Below, in pieces: positions 17,608 through 27,311 of a stretch of DNA of 64,000 bases. Within the stretch, counting starts at the first letter, position 1. Each line of letters opens with the position of its first letter. The notes beneath the pieces were generated by a model. It saw only the letters and a list, made by a program, of their open reading frames with translations, did not search any database and was not told where the DNA came from. Source of the DNA: Paenibacillus hemerocallicola (GTDB lineage: Bacteria; Bacillota; Bacilli; Paenibacillales; NBRC-103111); the NCBI RefSeq assembly GCF_006265175.1, contig NZ_VDCQ01000020.1, forward strand, positions 1 through 64,000. Direction: 5' to 3'. The position numbers and the translations under genes were made by a program.

Positions 17608-18753
17608 ATGAATATACTGCAAGCTTTATTTTTTCCTCCGGAGCAGCCCGGAGGCGTATCGTCCATGGTACCGTACATTCAGGAAGCGTTTACGGATAAG
17701 GGCTGGGAAATGGAGCTGTTCTCGCTGCCGAAGCGGGTCCGCTCCAAAGGAACGGAAGACGTCGCGTTCGAGACGTTCGACTGGCGGCCATTCGCCGGAA
17801 ATCCGGTCGTCGACAAATATATGCAAACGTACAAGGATTACGTCTGGTGGACGCGGATGCGCATACGCAAATCGTACGATCTCATACACGCGCACCATCC
17901 GATAGCGGGCCTTGTCATGAAGCAATTGTTTCCGGACACTCCGGTGCTCGTGACGATCCACTCCAGCTACGAGAAGGAATTGACCTTGAACGGCAAAATC
18001 GCGCCGGGCGGGCCGGAGGAAACGTTTTTGACTTCGCTGTACGGGGAGCTCGAGCATAAGCTGGACGGGATCGTGACCGTGTCCCATTCGTTCAAGCGGT
18101 ATTTGTCAGGCTTCGTCCGCAACGGCGACTCCATCGGCGTAATTCCCAACGGCTTCGACGAGAGAAGATTCCGGCCTGTGTCACATGATAATGCAGTATC
18201 CCAGCTCATCTCGGTATGCCGTCTCGTGCCGGCGAAAGGAATCGATGTGCTGCTGCAGGCTTGCTCCGAATTGAAGCGGCGCGGCCATCCGTTCGTGCTT
18301 CACCTGATCGGGGACGGGCCGATTCGCGAAGAGCTGGAGCAACTGGCCGTGGAACATAACATTTACGACGAAACGATTTTTTATGGCTACATGCTCCACC
18401 CGGAAGAATTCATGCCTTTCTTCGATATATTCGTGCTGCCGTCGAGAGCCGAGGCGTTCGGCTCCGTTTTTGCAGAGGCGGCGCTCTGCTGTCTGGCGCT
18501 CGTAGGCACCGACGTAGGCGGAGTGGCCGAGCAAATCGAGGACGGCGTGAATGGCCTGCTCGTCCCGGTCAACGACCCGCAGGCTCTCGCCGACGCCTTG
18601 GAGAAGATGATGTCCGACCCGGATTACCGGTACCAGATGGCCCGGTCCGCTTGGCTGAAGGCGAAGAGCACCTACTCGCTCAGCCGCGTCATCGGCCAGC
18701 TGCAGCAGCTGTACAGCTCGCTCAGCCGCGTCCCGTTTTCAGATGATGAATAG
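17608..18753 (+). CDS. Family 4 glycosyltransferase
   Basis: The 381-residue GT-B enzyme would transfer a sugar from a nucleotide donor at the membrane or in the cytosol. The N-terminal acceptor domain begins LQALFFPPEQPGGVSSMV. The C-terminal donor domain has SVCRLVPAKGIDVLLQA, LIGDGP and the E-x7-E motif EAFGSVFAE, followed by TDVGGVAEQIEDGVNGLLV. No other polysaccharide genes are nearby, so acceptor and product cannot be told. RBS GGGAGAGACGA. A terminator follows at 18786. Confidence 0.87.
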   Translation: MNILQALFFPPEQPGGVSSMVPYIQEAFTDKGWEMELFSLPKRVRSKGTEDVAFETFDWRPFAGNPVVDKYMQTYKDYVWWTRMRIRKSYDLIHAHHPIAGLVMKQLFPDTPVLVTIHSSYEKELTLNGKIAPGGPEETFLTSLYGELEHKLDGIVTVSHSFKRYLSGFVRNGDSIGVIPNGFDERRFRPVSHDNAVSQLISVCRLVPAKGIDVLLQACSELKRRGHPFVLHLIGDGPIREELEQLAVEHNIYDETIFYGYMLHPEEFMPFFDIFVLPSRAEAFGSVFAEAALCCLALVGTDVGGVAEQIEDGVNGLLVPVNDPQALADALEKMMSDPDYRYQMARSAWLKAKSTYSLSRVIGQLQQLYSSLSRVPFSDDE

Positions 18754-18785
18754 CCGTCAGCATCCATAATTTACTTGGCAACATG

Positions 18786-18832
18786 GAGCCTCGCCGTTTC
18801 GATTCGACCATCGAACGGGGAGGTTCTTTCTT
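18786..18832 (+). terminator. Intrinsic terminator after the glycosyltransferase gene
   Basis: GAGCCTCGCCGTTTCGAT pairs with ATCGAACGGGGAGGTTC (imperfect long stem), followed by a T-rich tract. Confidence 0.75.
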
Positions 18833-18941
18833 ATGATCCCATTATACTCGAAAAAGGGAACGCTTGTACGTGTCCGTTATCCTTTGTACAATGGAATGAG
18901 AATGAGAAACGGTTTGCTATTACGGATAGGAGGTGCGCTCG

Positions 18942-20237
18942 TTGAAAGCTTTCCGGTTTATTCATGCGGCAGACCTTCATCTGGACAGCCCGTTCAAAGG
19001 CTTGTCCGCTTTGCCGCCGTCCGTTCGCGACCCTTTGCGGGAATCGACGTTCGATGCGCTGCAGCGGCTCGTCGGGATCGCGATAGACGAGCGGGCGGAT
19101 TTCGTCCTGATCGCGGGAGACGTATACGATTCGGCCGACCGCTCGCTAAGGGCGCAGCTCAGGTTTCAACGCGCGGTGGAGACGCTCGCGGAGCGGGGCA
19201 TTCCGGTATATGCGGTACACGGCAATCACGACCCGGACGACGGGCGCAAGGCAAAGCTGCGCTGGCCGGATTCGGTCCGCTTTTTCTCTTCGGCCGAAGC
19301 GGAATGCTTCCCGGCGAGCGACCCGCTTCGCGGCGATTTGGCCTACATACACGGATGGTCGTATCCGACCGCCTCGGTGACCGAAAATCCGCTTTCCCGA
19401 TACGGCAGCCCTCGGACGGGAGGGTATAATATCGGGCTGCTGCACGCAAATGCGGACGGCGATCCCGGGCACGACAATTACGCGCCATGCTCGGTCAAGG
19501 AGTTGATCCGTACCGGGATGGATTATTGGGCTCTCGGCCATATCCATTCGCGACGGGTGCTGAACGACAGACCGCCGATCGTATACCCGGGCAATTTGCA
19601 GGGACGAAGCGTGCGGGAGACGGGAGCGAAAGGCTGTTATGTCGTCGACGTGGCCGAATCCGGCAGGACGTCGCTCTCCTTTCGCGCTGCGGATGCGGTA
19701 CGCTGGTTTGCCGCCGATATTTCGATCGAGGGAATGACTTCCGAGCAGGAGCTGCGAGATCGGTTGGAGGAGCGGATGCGCGAATGCGAGGAAGAGGCCG
19801 GAGGCCGGCCTTCGATCGTCCGCTTCCGCTTGGAAGGAAGGGGACCGCTTCACCGGGCGCTGCGGCGCCATGGTCCGGTCCGGGAGCTGACGGAGGAGCT
19901 GCGCGAAGCGCAGAGGAGAAGAGCCGAAGGAGAAGACGGAGCGCCGTTCGTATGGATCGAATCCGTGCAGGTGCGTTCGGGATCGGAGTTGGATATGCGG
20001 CTTGCGGCAGGCCGCAGCGGTTTTCTCGGCGATCTGATGCAGCTGTCGGAAGAGCTGGCCGGAGACGACGTCAAGCTGCAAGCTTTCTGCGAAGAGGCGC
20101 TTGCCCCGCTGCTCGCCCATCCGAAAGCCGGGGCGCTAATGGCCGGGCTGCTCGGCGAGGAGCGCGCAGACTGGCTGAAGGCTGCCGAGATAATGGCGAT
20201 CAGCCTGGTAGCCGAGGAGGAGGGATGGGACGAATGA
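18942..20237 (+). CDS. yhaO: YhaO/SbcD-like DNA repair metallophosphoesterase
   Basis: The 431-residue calcineurin-type nuclease has phosphoesterase motifs FIHAADLHLDSPFKG (residues 4-18), IAGDVYD, VHGNHDPDD, and GHIHSRRVL near 200, which bind the two metal ions. The C-terminal capping region is helical. It is the nuclease partner of the adjacent SMC-like ATPase, as with the YhaO/YhaN pair of Bacillus, and acts on DNA ends. The start is TTG 18942 with AGGAGG at 18928-18933; a GTG inside the RBS is rejected. The stop overlaps the next start (ATGA), so the two are translationally coupled. Confidence 0.88.
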   Translation: MKAFRFIHAADLHLDSPFKGLSALPPSVRDPLRESTFDALQRLVGIAIDERADFVLIAGDVYDSADRSLRAQLRFQRAVETLAERGIPVYAVHGNHDPDDGRKAKLRWPDSVRFFSSAEAECFPASDPLRGDLAYIHGWSYPTASVTENPLSRYGSPRTGGYNIGLLHANADGDPGHDNYAPCSVKELIRTGMDYWALGHIHSRRVLNDRPPIVYPGNLQGRSVRETGAKGCYVVDVAESGRTSLSFRAADAVRWFAADISIEGMTSEQELRDRLEERMRECEEEAGGRPSIVRFRLEGRGPLHRALRRHGPVRELTEELREAQRRRAEGEDGAPFVWIESVQVRSGSELDMRLAAGRSGFLGDLMQLSEELAGDDVKLQAFCEEALAPLLAHPKAGALMAGLLGEERADWLKAAEIMAISLVAEEEGWDE

Positions 20238-23200
20238 ACATCCGGGATATCCGGATCGACGCCTTCGGTACGCTGCGGGACCGGCGGTTCGCGCCGGAGG
20301 GGCCGATTACGCTGTTTTACGGGCCGAACGAAGCGGGCAAAAGTACGATCATGGGATTTATACGGGCCGTTCTGTTCGGCCTGCCTCCGCGAACCGTATC
20401 CTCCAACTTGTACGAGCCGCATGCCGGCGGCATGTACGGAGGGGCATTGACTCTGGAGCTTGGCGAAGGCCGCTCGTATCGCGTCGAGAGGTCGTTCCAA
20501 ATCGATTCCGGCGGACGGGGAAGAAGCGGAGGCGGCAAGGTCAAGGTGACACGTCTGCACGAAGCGGACGGCGTTGAGCGTTCGTCGCGATCGGCGGAAA
20601 CGGGAGGAGCCCAAGACGAGGCGCTGCTCCGGGAGCTGCTGGGAGGCGTTCAGGGCGAGCTGTTTCGCAGCGTGTTCGCCTTTGGCTTGAGCGAGCTTCA
20701 GGAGCTCGGGTCGCTGCAATCGGACGAGGTGGCCGGATATTTGTACAGTGCCGGCTGGGGCGCGCAAGGAAGCTCTGTCGTCGCGGCGGAACGCCGGATC
20801 GTTCAGGAAATGGATAAGCTGTACCGGCCCAAAGGCAAAAACCAGGAAGTCGCCTTGCTCGTCAAACGGTGGGAGGAGGGCCGATCCGAGCTGAGGCGCA
20901 GCAAGGAGAAGCTGGCCCAGTACATCTCCTGGGGAGAAGAAGCCGACCAATTGGAGCGGGATATCCGTTCGGCTGACGATACGCTGCGAAGCGTCAGGGA
21001 TGCGGCGCTGAGAACCGATAGATGGCTTCGCTCGAGAGAGCACGGGCTGAGGCTCCAGGCCGTCGGGCGGAAGCTCGGTGAGCTGCCGCTTTTTGCCGCC
21101 TTTCCCCATGACGCCCTATCCCGCTTCGAGGTTCTGAATGCGGATCGCGAACGTCTGGGCGAAGAGCTGCGAGAAAGGGAAGCGAAGCTTCGCGCAACCG
21201 GACTCGCTCTGGAGTCTATACGCGTCGATGAAGCTCTTGTGGCGGAAAGGCAGAAGCTGGAGTCGATGCTGGAGCGGGCCGGGGCTTATAGGGAAGCGCG
21301 CTCTCTGCTGAGCGGACTGCGGAGTGAGGCGCAGGCGGATGAAAGAGCTGCGGAGCTTGTGCTGGAGCAGCTCGGAAACGGTTGGACGGAGGCGGATTTG
21401 ATAGCATATCCGCTCTCGGTTGCCGACCGGGAAACGGTACGTGAGGCCAAAGCGAAATGGGACGAGCTGCGCAAAGAGGAGGAGCTGCTCCGTGCCGATG
21501 CCGGACGGACGGCTCGGGAGCTGGAAGAAGCCGGGAAGGCTGCAGTCGTTGCTCGTTCCGCTTACGAACGGGCCGAGAGCTTATCCGGGCATGGCGAAGC
21601 CCGGTGGGAGCCGTCCGCCGAGGCGATGAAGCGCAAGCTCGCCCAGCTCGGCTCCGACTACACGGAATGGAGCAGGCTGCGGCAGGAGCTGCGTCATCTG
21701 GGCCAGCGCGAGCGGGATTACCGGCTGTTTCGCGAGCCGGCATTTGACGGTAGGGCAAGAAGCAAGCAGGCGACGGAACGGAGCGGCAATGGCGGCTTCT
21801 ACCGATGGCGTCCCGCATTGCCCGTAGCGGCCGCTTTGATCGTTCCGGGCTTGCTGTGGATGCAGGGACAGGAAGCTATGGCCGCCGTCACCCTGCTTCT
21901 GTTCGCCTCGACGGCCGTTCTGATGCGGCCGGGAGCGCGGAACGGCACTGCGCCTGAGGGGCGAGAAAACGGACAACCAGTCCCCTTTTCGGAAGAAAAG
22001 CAATCGATTCGGCGGCAGTTGAATCAACTGGAACGGTCGGTCCTGGATAAAACTTTAGCTTGGAGGCTGACATTTCCGGAATATGCCGCCGCGGCAAACG
22101 GAGCAACGGCCGATACCGAAGCCAGTCTCCCGGAGAGCTGGTTATCCGAAGCGCGACAGGCAGCCGAGCAATGGTTGGAAACGCGGAGCGTTTTGGAGCG
22201 ACTGGAGAAAGCGATGGGCGAAGCGGATGAGGCGGCTGCACTCTCGCTCGGGAAGAACGAAGCGGCTTCCCGCCGTCACCGGGAGGCGGAGAACAGTCTC
22301 GCCGAATGGAAGGAAGACTGGGAGAGCTGGCTTCGGGAGCGGGGCATTTCCCGCGGCTTGAGTCCGGACGGCGCCTTGGAGTGGCATTTGATCGCGGAGC
22401 AAGGAAAACAGCTGCTGCGGCGGCGGGAAGCGGTCAAACGCCGGATTAACGCTATGGAGGCGGAAGCCGAGTCCTTCGAGCGGGAAGCCGAAGCGCTGGG
22501 CGGCCGAATCGACGGCGATCCGCTGTATGCGCTGAAGCGCCGCAAAGCCGAGGCGGACGAGGAGCAGTCGAGTCTGTCGGAGCGTGAACGGCTGTCCAAG
22601 GAGCGCGACAGGCTGGCAGCCGAGACGCAGCTATGCCGGGAGAAGCTGGAGGGCGTCCGGACCCGGATCGCCGAGCTGTGGCGAGATGCGGGAGCGGATA
22701 CGGAGGAGCGGTTCCGCGAGCGCGTCCGGTTGAGGGAAGAGAGAGCCACGCTCGAGCGGGAGCGGGAGGAGCTGGCGACTGCCCTCGATTCGATGCTCGG
22801 CTCGGAGCTGCGCCAGGAAGCGGAGCAGTCGCTCCTTCGGCCGCCCGAAGAGCTGGAGAGCGAGCTGGAGCGGTTAGCCGGGCTGCAATCCGATACGGAA
22901 CGACGGCTCGACGGGCTGAGAGACAGAAGGGGCCGGCTGCGCAACGAGATGGAGAAGATGGAGAGCGGAGAGGAGCATGCCGAGCGGCTGCAGCGGGTAC
23001 AGGAGACCGCGACGGAGCTGGAGCAGCATTCTCGCCGCTGGGCAGTTTTGGCGCTCGCTACGGCGTTATTCGGCCGGACGCGCGCACTGTACGAGACGGA
23101 GCGGCAGCCGGCCGTCCTCCGCCGTGCGTCCGGCTATCTGAATGCGATGACCGGCGGCCGTTACGCCCGGATTATCGCTCCGCTTGGCGAGAAGAGGCTC

Positions 23201-23497
23201 GTAGCGGTCAACCGCGACGGCGAGCCGGTCGATTCGGCAAAGCTGAGTCGCGGGGCGGCGGAACAGCTGTATATGGCGATGCGGTTTGCGTTGGCCGACG
23301 AAACCGCTCCGGCTGCCGCCTTGCCGTTCGTCATGGACGACGTATTCGTCAACTTCGACGAAGAGCGTCTCCGCCTGTGTCTGGAGCTGCTGCCGTCGCT
23401 TGCCGAACGCAGGCAGCTGCTCCTGTTCACCTGCCATGAGCACGTCGTGCGTACAGCGTCAGACCTTATTGCTCCGCTGCAAGTCATACGATTGTGA
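20234..23497 (+). CDS. yhaN: YhaN/SbcC-like SMC-type ATPase
   Basis: The 1087-residue protein has a Walker A motif (FYGPNEAGKSTIMGF, about residues 28-42), a very long charged coiled coil (about 190-980) rich in Glu/Arg/Leu with a hydrophobic hinge-like segment near residues 525-565 (ALPVAAALIVPGLLW), and a C-terminal head. The head carries the signature LSRGAAEQLYMAMRFA and Walker B LPFVMDDVFVNFDEERL. It forms the ATPase of an MR-like complex with the preceding nuclease. The hydrophobic mid-segment resembles a membrane helix pair, known for YhaN-like proteins. The frame continues far upstream of ATG 20234, but that part overlaps yhaO and is not coding. Confidence 0.88.
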   Translation: MNIRDIRIDAFGTLRDRRFAPEGPITLFYGPNEAGKSTIMGFIRAVLFGLPPRTVSSNLYEPHAGGMYGGALTLELGEGRSYRVERSFQIDSGGRGRSGGGKVKVTRLHEADGVERSSRSAETGGAQDEALLRELLGGVQGELFRSVFAFGLSELQELGSLQSDEVAGYLYSAGWGAQGSSVVAAERRIVQEMDKLYRPKGKNQEVALLVKRWEEGRSELRRSKEKLAQYISWGEEADQLERDIRSADDTLRSVRDAALRTDRWLRSREHGLRLQAVGRKLGELPLFAAFPHDALSRFEVLNADRERLGEELREREAKLRATGLALESIRVDEALVAERQKLESMLERAGAYREARSLLSGLRSEAQADERAAELVLEQLGNGWTEADLIAYPLSVADRETVREAKAKWDELRKEEELLRADAGRTARELEEAGKAAVVARSAYERAESLSGHGEARWEPSAEAMKRKLAQLGSDYTEWSRLRQELRHLGQRERDYRLFREPAFDGRARSKQATERSGNGGFYRWRPALPVAAALIVPGLLWMQGQEAMAAVTLLLFASTAVLMRPGARNGTAPEGRENGQPVPFSEEKQSIRRQLNQLERSVLDKTLAWRLTFPEYAAAANGATADTEASLPESWLSEARQAAEQWLETRSVLERLEKAMGEADEAAALSLGKNEAASRRHREAENSLAEWKEDWESWLRERGISRGLSPDGALEWHLIAEQGKQLLRRREAVKRRINAMEAEAESFEREAEALGGRIDGDPLYALKRRKAEADEEQSSLSERERLSKERDRLAAETQLCREKLEGVRTRIAELWRDAGADTEERFRERVRLREERATLEREREELATALDSMLGSELRQEAEQSLLRPPEELESELERLAGLQSDTERRLDGLRDRRGRLRNEMEKMESGEEHAERLQRVQETATELEQHSRRWAVLALATALFGRTRALYETERQPAVLRRASGYLNAMTGGRYARIIAPLGEKRLVAVNRDGEPVDSAKLSRGAAEQLYMAMRFALADETAPAAALPFVMDDVFVNFDEERLRLCLELLPSLAERRQLLLFTCHEHVVRTASDLIAPLQVIRL

Positions 23498-23511
23498 AGA
23501 TATTGGCAGCA

Positions 23512-23551
23512 AGCCCGCCGTACCGCGTTAATGACGGTCGGCGGGCTTTCC
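23512..23551 (+). terminator. Inverted repeat after yhaN
   Basis: AAGCCCGCCG pairs with CGGCGGGCTT around a ~19-base loop. There is only a weak T-run (TTTCCC), so it may be an inefficient terminator or an mRNA-stabilising stem. Confidence 0.5.
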
Positions 23552-23860
23552 CGATTACAAACGCTTTGCCGTTGAAAAGCCCCCGCTTGCCTCCGCTTTT
23601 GGTTTCCTCAAAAAGCAAGTTATTTTCCTGTCGATATACAATATTGTCCAGTGGGATAAAAAAGACTCCTGTATAATACATATCTATACAACAGTGCGAT
23701 TGGGCCGGAAGCAGGACCGTGACGATGCGACAACAGAACGCGGAAAGGAGGTACAATCGTTCACTCTGGATCAGCTTATGCATTTTAAATGTTTTGGAAA
23801 GCGATTTCATTTGCTTGCTTGCGCCTTTCAAACGATATTTATTCAGGAGGTCATATTCAA

Positions 23861-25183
23861 TTGAACAAACTTCGCATGGCATCGCTGTCATTCATCGCGA
23901 TTGTTACGGGTACTCTGGTTGCATGCAGCCAAGGACCAAGCAACGATAAGGATAAGGCGGCTCCGGACGCTTCCGTACCGAAAGCCAACTCGACCGATTA
24001 CAAAGGGGGCGCGGCGGAGCTGCTGGTGCTCGACGTAAATACGGGCACCACGGACGAACAATTTCAAAAGTTTTTCGTGGAGCCTGTCAAAGCCAAGCAC
24101 CCGCAAATCAATTTGAAGAAAACCGTAGATACCCTCGACAAGCTGCTCGCGGCGGGAACGGCTCCGGATATGGTTTTGGTCAGCAACGCTTCCTTGGCGA
24201 CGATGCTCGAAGCCGATATCCCGGAAGATTTGACGCAGATGTTCAAAACATATGGAGTGAATACGGCACAGCTCGAGCCGGCCGTGTTCCAGCAATTGCA
24301 GAAGCTCGGGGATCAGAAGGCGCTCTACGGACTTCCCTTTTATATGAACTACGGCATCATGGTTCATAACCGGGATATATTCGACAAGTTCGGCGTACCG
24401 TATCCGAAAGACGTAATGACCTACGAGGAGCTCCTCGAGCTGGGGAAAAAACTGACGCGCAGCGACGGAGGCACCAATTATATCGGCGTTATGCCGCCCG
24501 ACCTGAGACAAATGTATTGGCAGTACGGGGTGCCCGTATTCGATAAAACGAAGGGCAAATCGTCCTTGACGTCGGACCGTCATGTCCAAGTGTTCTCGCT
24601 GTTGAAGCAGTTTTATTCGATTCCCGGCTATTTGGATAACGGCAAGCACAGCCATTCGGTCGATCTGTTCTTCAAGGAGCAGCGGATGGCGATGTATCCG
24701 AACTGGGTCGCCGCCATGGTCACCTTCTTCGACAGAGCCGGGACAAAGGATGCGTTCAATTGGAATGTGACCGCCCATCCGAGCTACAGCGACAAGCAAG
24801 GGCTTGGGAAAGAGGTCGATTTCGCGATCGCGGTCGTCAACAAGTCGGGCAAGTACAGGGAGGCGGCCTATCAGGTGCTGCTCAGCTTGTACAGCCAGGA
24901 GGTGCAGACGAAGTTCAGCAAGGCCGGACGACTGTCCGTGTTGAAGAACGATGAGATCCGCAAAGTATATGGCGAAGACAGCAGCGTATACAAGGGCAAA
25001 AACTTGCAGTCCATGTTCAAGGTATCTCCGTCGCCGCTTCCGGATTCCTCCAAATACGATCCGAAAATCAACGCGCTGTTGATCGGGGAAGTCGTGAAAA
25101 GCGTCATGGTCGACGGAACGGATATCAATACGGCATTGCGGAATGCGGAAGACAAGGCCAACAAGGAAATTGTAATCCCGTGA
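23861..25183 (+). CDS. ABC-type extracellular solute-binding lipoprotein (family 1)
   Basis: The 440-residue protein has a lipoprotein signal (hydrophobic SLSFIAIVTGTLVAC, lipobox LVAC with Cys near residue 26), then a flexible KDKAAPDAS linker and a family 1 substrate-binding fold (GTAPDMVLVSNASL; YGLPFYMNYGIMVHNRDIFDKFGV; KEQRMAMYPNWVAA). Family 1 proteins usually bind oligosaccharides. The start is TTG 23861, ten bases after AGGAGG. No permease or ATPase genes are adjacent (the next gene is on the other strand), so this is an orphan receptor that must rely on a distant transporter or act as a sensor. A GC-rich inverted repeat without T-run lies at 25199-25230. Confidence 0.85.
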   Translation: MNKLRMASLSFIAIVTGTLVACSQGPSNDKDKAAPDASVPKANSTDYKGGAAELLVLDVNTGTTDEQFQKFFVEPVKAKHPQINLKKTVDTLDKLLAAGTAPDMVLVSNASLATMLEADIPEDLTQMFKTYGVNTAQLEPAVFQQLQKLGDQKALYGLPFYMNYGIMVHNRDIFDKFGVPYPKDVMTYEELLELGKKLTRSDGGTNYIGVMPPDLRQMYWQYGVPVFDKTKGKSSLTSDRHVQVFSLLKQFYSIPGYLDNGKHSHSVDLFFKEQRMAMYPNWVAAMVTFFDRAGTKDAFNWNVTAHPSYSDKQGLGKEVDFAIAVVNKSGKYREAAYQVLLSLYSQEVQTKFSKAGRLSVLKNDEIRKVYGEDSSVYKGKNLQSMFKVSPSPLPDSSKYDPKINALLIGEVVKSVMVDGTDINTALRNAEDKANKEIVIP

Positions 25184-25284
25184 GGCGAAGACGCCACGAA
25201 TCGGGCCGAACAATCCGATCGGCCCGAAGCTGAATACCGTGCACTTATCCCCGTCCCATTGGCGCGAATGCCGATGGGACGCCG

Positions 25285-26244
25285 CTATTCAAGCAGCCTC
25301 AAGCCGAGTACCCCGGCCAGCGCGCACAAAATGCCGATCAGCTCCTGGAACGACCATCTTTCCTTCAAAAAAACTCGCGCATACAGCAAAATGAGCAGAA
25401 CGTTCGTGGCCACGACGGCCGACACCAACCCCGTAATGCCGTGCTGGAACGCCGGCAAAATAAAGATCATGCCGGATATGTTGCTCAATCCGACGAAAGC
25501 GCCCCAGCCGAGCGTTTTCCGAATGGACCATGCCGCGGGCCTTGCGTCCGCCTTCGGGAAACGTCCGTCCGTATCCGTCCGCGCGCTCGCTGCAGCTGCG
25601 CCGGATACGTTTGCAACGGCAACCTCCCTTCTGGCGCCTACGCCAAGCATTCCTTTGCGCAAACGTCCCAAGCTCCACAGCAGGAAAAATAATACGGAGC
25701 CGGTAGCGTACATGATGAATAACGTAGGCAATTTGTCCGCATGCCACAGCATCGCCTGTTTGGAAGCCAAGTCGGTAATCCCGAACGTGACCATCGCGAG
25801 CAGAGCCCACTGAACGCCCTGCAAATTGCGCCAGGACAAGTCATTGGAATAGCGGATGATGACGATTCCGGCAACGATGACTAGGAAAGCGGCCGCTTGC
25901 CATAGGTTCAGCGTCTCCCCCCAGCGGAAGTACGAGACGGCCGCGACCACGACGGGCGTAAGCGCCGTGAACACGGCGACAAGCGACGCTTTCCCGACAG
26001 AGAAGCCTTTGTACATGGAGGCGTTGGAGACGAAGGAGAAGGCGCCCATCACCAAGCCGGTCCATACGGCCGGGCTCCAAGATTGACCGAGCGCGAGAGC
26101 GGCGGCGATCGAGACGATGGCTCCGGATACGTACACGCCGAGCAGCATCAAGTTCCGCTCGATCGGTTTTTGCGATGTCCATTGGTATAAAATTCCTCTG
26201 AAGCCGAAGCAAACGGCGGCCAAGGATGCGTAAGCGAGCCACAT
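25285..26244 (-). CDS. EamA/DMT superfamily transporter
   Basis: The 319-residue membrane protein has about ten helices in two EamA repeats (residues 1-145 and 190-315). The first contains AAVCFGFRGILYQW and VFTALTPVVVAAVSY; the second ends GLVSAVVATNVLLILLYARVFLKERWSFQELIGILCALAGVLGL. It is presumably an inner-membrane metabolite exporter with unknown substrate. The inter-repeat loop (225-265) is long, hydrophilic and Ala/Arg-rich, which is unusual for the family. ATG 26244 follows AAGGAGACG; an upstream in-frame extension is not supported. Confidence 0.85.
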   Translation of the reverse strand: MWLAYASLAAVCFGFRGILYQWTSQKPIERNLMLLGVYVSGAIVSIAAALALGQSWSPAVWTGLVMGAFSFVSNASMYKGFSVGKASLVAVFTALTPVVVAAVSYFRWGETLNLWQAAAFLVIVAGIVIIRYSNDLSWRNLQGVQWALLAMVTFGITDLASKQAMLWHADKLPTLFIMYATGSVLFFLLWSLGRLRKGMLGVGARREVAVANVSGAAAASARTDTDGRFPKADARPAAWSIRKTLGWGAFVGLSNISGMIFILPAFQHGITGLVSAVVATNVLLILLYARVFLKERWSFQELIGILCALAGVLGLRLLE

Positions 26245-26567
26245 GGGGAGCGTCTCCTTCCGGGAATGAAAAAAGTTGACCCCACTATATGCTTTGTAAG
26301 CGATTCCAGTCAACCGATTTTTTAGACTGCGGGAATCGTTCCTTGCGGGCTCATTGGCTTGCCGTTTGGAGGCTTCATGGCCGATTTGCATATAATGGAC
26401 AGCCGACGGAAAAGCATTTCTTAATTTTCGAAGACACGAGGGGGCGTCTATTGTACAATGAGCCTATATGCAAGGGCATTGCAAGGCCCCCAAAAAAGAG
26501 GATCCGGCCTTCGAACTGTATGTCCGAGTGCAAGCGAAGGTCGGAATGGTACGGATCGGAGGAGCGT

Positions 26568-26849
26568 ATGGACGAGGAACGGCGGAAGCATCCGGCGAAG
26601 CGCGAGCTTACATACCGGGTAGGTTGGAAAAAAGGAAAGTTCGAAATCGGAGAAAACGGACGGGTGACATCCTCGGAATCGGCTGTCGTGTTCATGGAAA
26701 AAGTGATGTGGCAACGTCTGCTGGAGCATGTGGTATGGCGGAAAGTCCCGAACGTGCCTTTGGGCGGGATGACTTGCCTGCTGTTCGCTTTGCCTGTCGT
26801 CAGCTTCGGGTTGACATGGTGGTTGGTGCGTTTGCTGTCCAAGGTTTGA
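26568..26849 (+). CDS. Small membrane-associated protein of unknown function
   Basis: A 93-residue protein with a charged N-terminal 65 residues (DEERRKHPAKRELTYRVGWKKGKFE) and a C-terminal membrane helix (MTCLLFALPVVSFGLTWWLV). ATG 26568 follows CGGAGGAGCGT; the upstream in-frame extension has no RBS. It is 27 bp ahead of another small membrane protein in the same direction, and they probably form a two-gene operon. No family recognised. Confidence 0.6.
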   Translation: MDEERRKHPAKRELTYRVGWKKGKFEIGENGRVTSSESAVVFMEKVMWQRLLEHVVWRKVPNVPLGGMTCLLFALPVVSFGLTWWLVRLLSKV

Positions 26850-26876
26850 TCGATTCGAGTTGAAGGGAGAGATTTG

Positions 26877-27311
26877 ATGTATATCGCTTTGGCCGTATTT
26901 GCCAGTCTGGTCGGTCTGTTCGTAACCGGAGCCGCCATTTTCACGGCGTGGACGTTCTACGCGTCGCGCAAAAAAACGGTCGAGGTCCAGCAGCAGGATG
27001 GGAACGCTCCCGCGGCTGCCGCAGGGAATCCGTGGAGCTGGTTTTTGCGCTGGACCGTGGCGGACTATGCGGCGCTGTTTTTGTTCGGGTTCGGGGCCGT
27101 CTTTCTGCTGACCGATCTGGTGGGAGTAGCCAAGGACCGCGATCAATTTCCGATGTATCATTACGCGTATTTGCTTTGCGGGATCGTATTCTCGTTCATG
27201 GGGATGCTGTTTACGTTCGTCAGACTCGCATTGGTGCTCCGCTTAACCGGCGGCTCGGCTGCGGCTCATCATCATCCGCACAAACCAGATCAGACCAAGC
27301 ATGCCGAATAG
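26877..27311 (+). CDS. Small integral membrane protein of unknown function
   Basis: A 144-residue protein with three predicted helices (residues 2-24, 58-80 and 98-120), a short variable hydrophilic loop after the first and a His-rich tail (AAHHHPHKPDQTKHAE). ATG 26877 is used (AAGGGAGAG RBS) rather than the adjacent TTG. Its last 69 bp overlap the 3' end of the convergent YkvI-like gene. Function unknown. Confidence 0.6.
   Translation: MYIALAVFASLVGLFVTGAAIFTAWTFYASRKKTVEVQQQDGNAPAAAAGNPWSWFLRWTVADYAALFLFGFGAVFLLTDLVGVAKDRDQFPMYHYAYLLCGIVFSFMGMLFTFVRLALVLRLTGGSAAAHHHPHKPDQTKHAE

Noticed and set aside
19487-20233. Upstream extension of the yhaN frame
   Set aside because: Open by base composition but overlaps the well-supported yhaO coding sequence; the Walker A region and RBS place the start at 20234.
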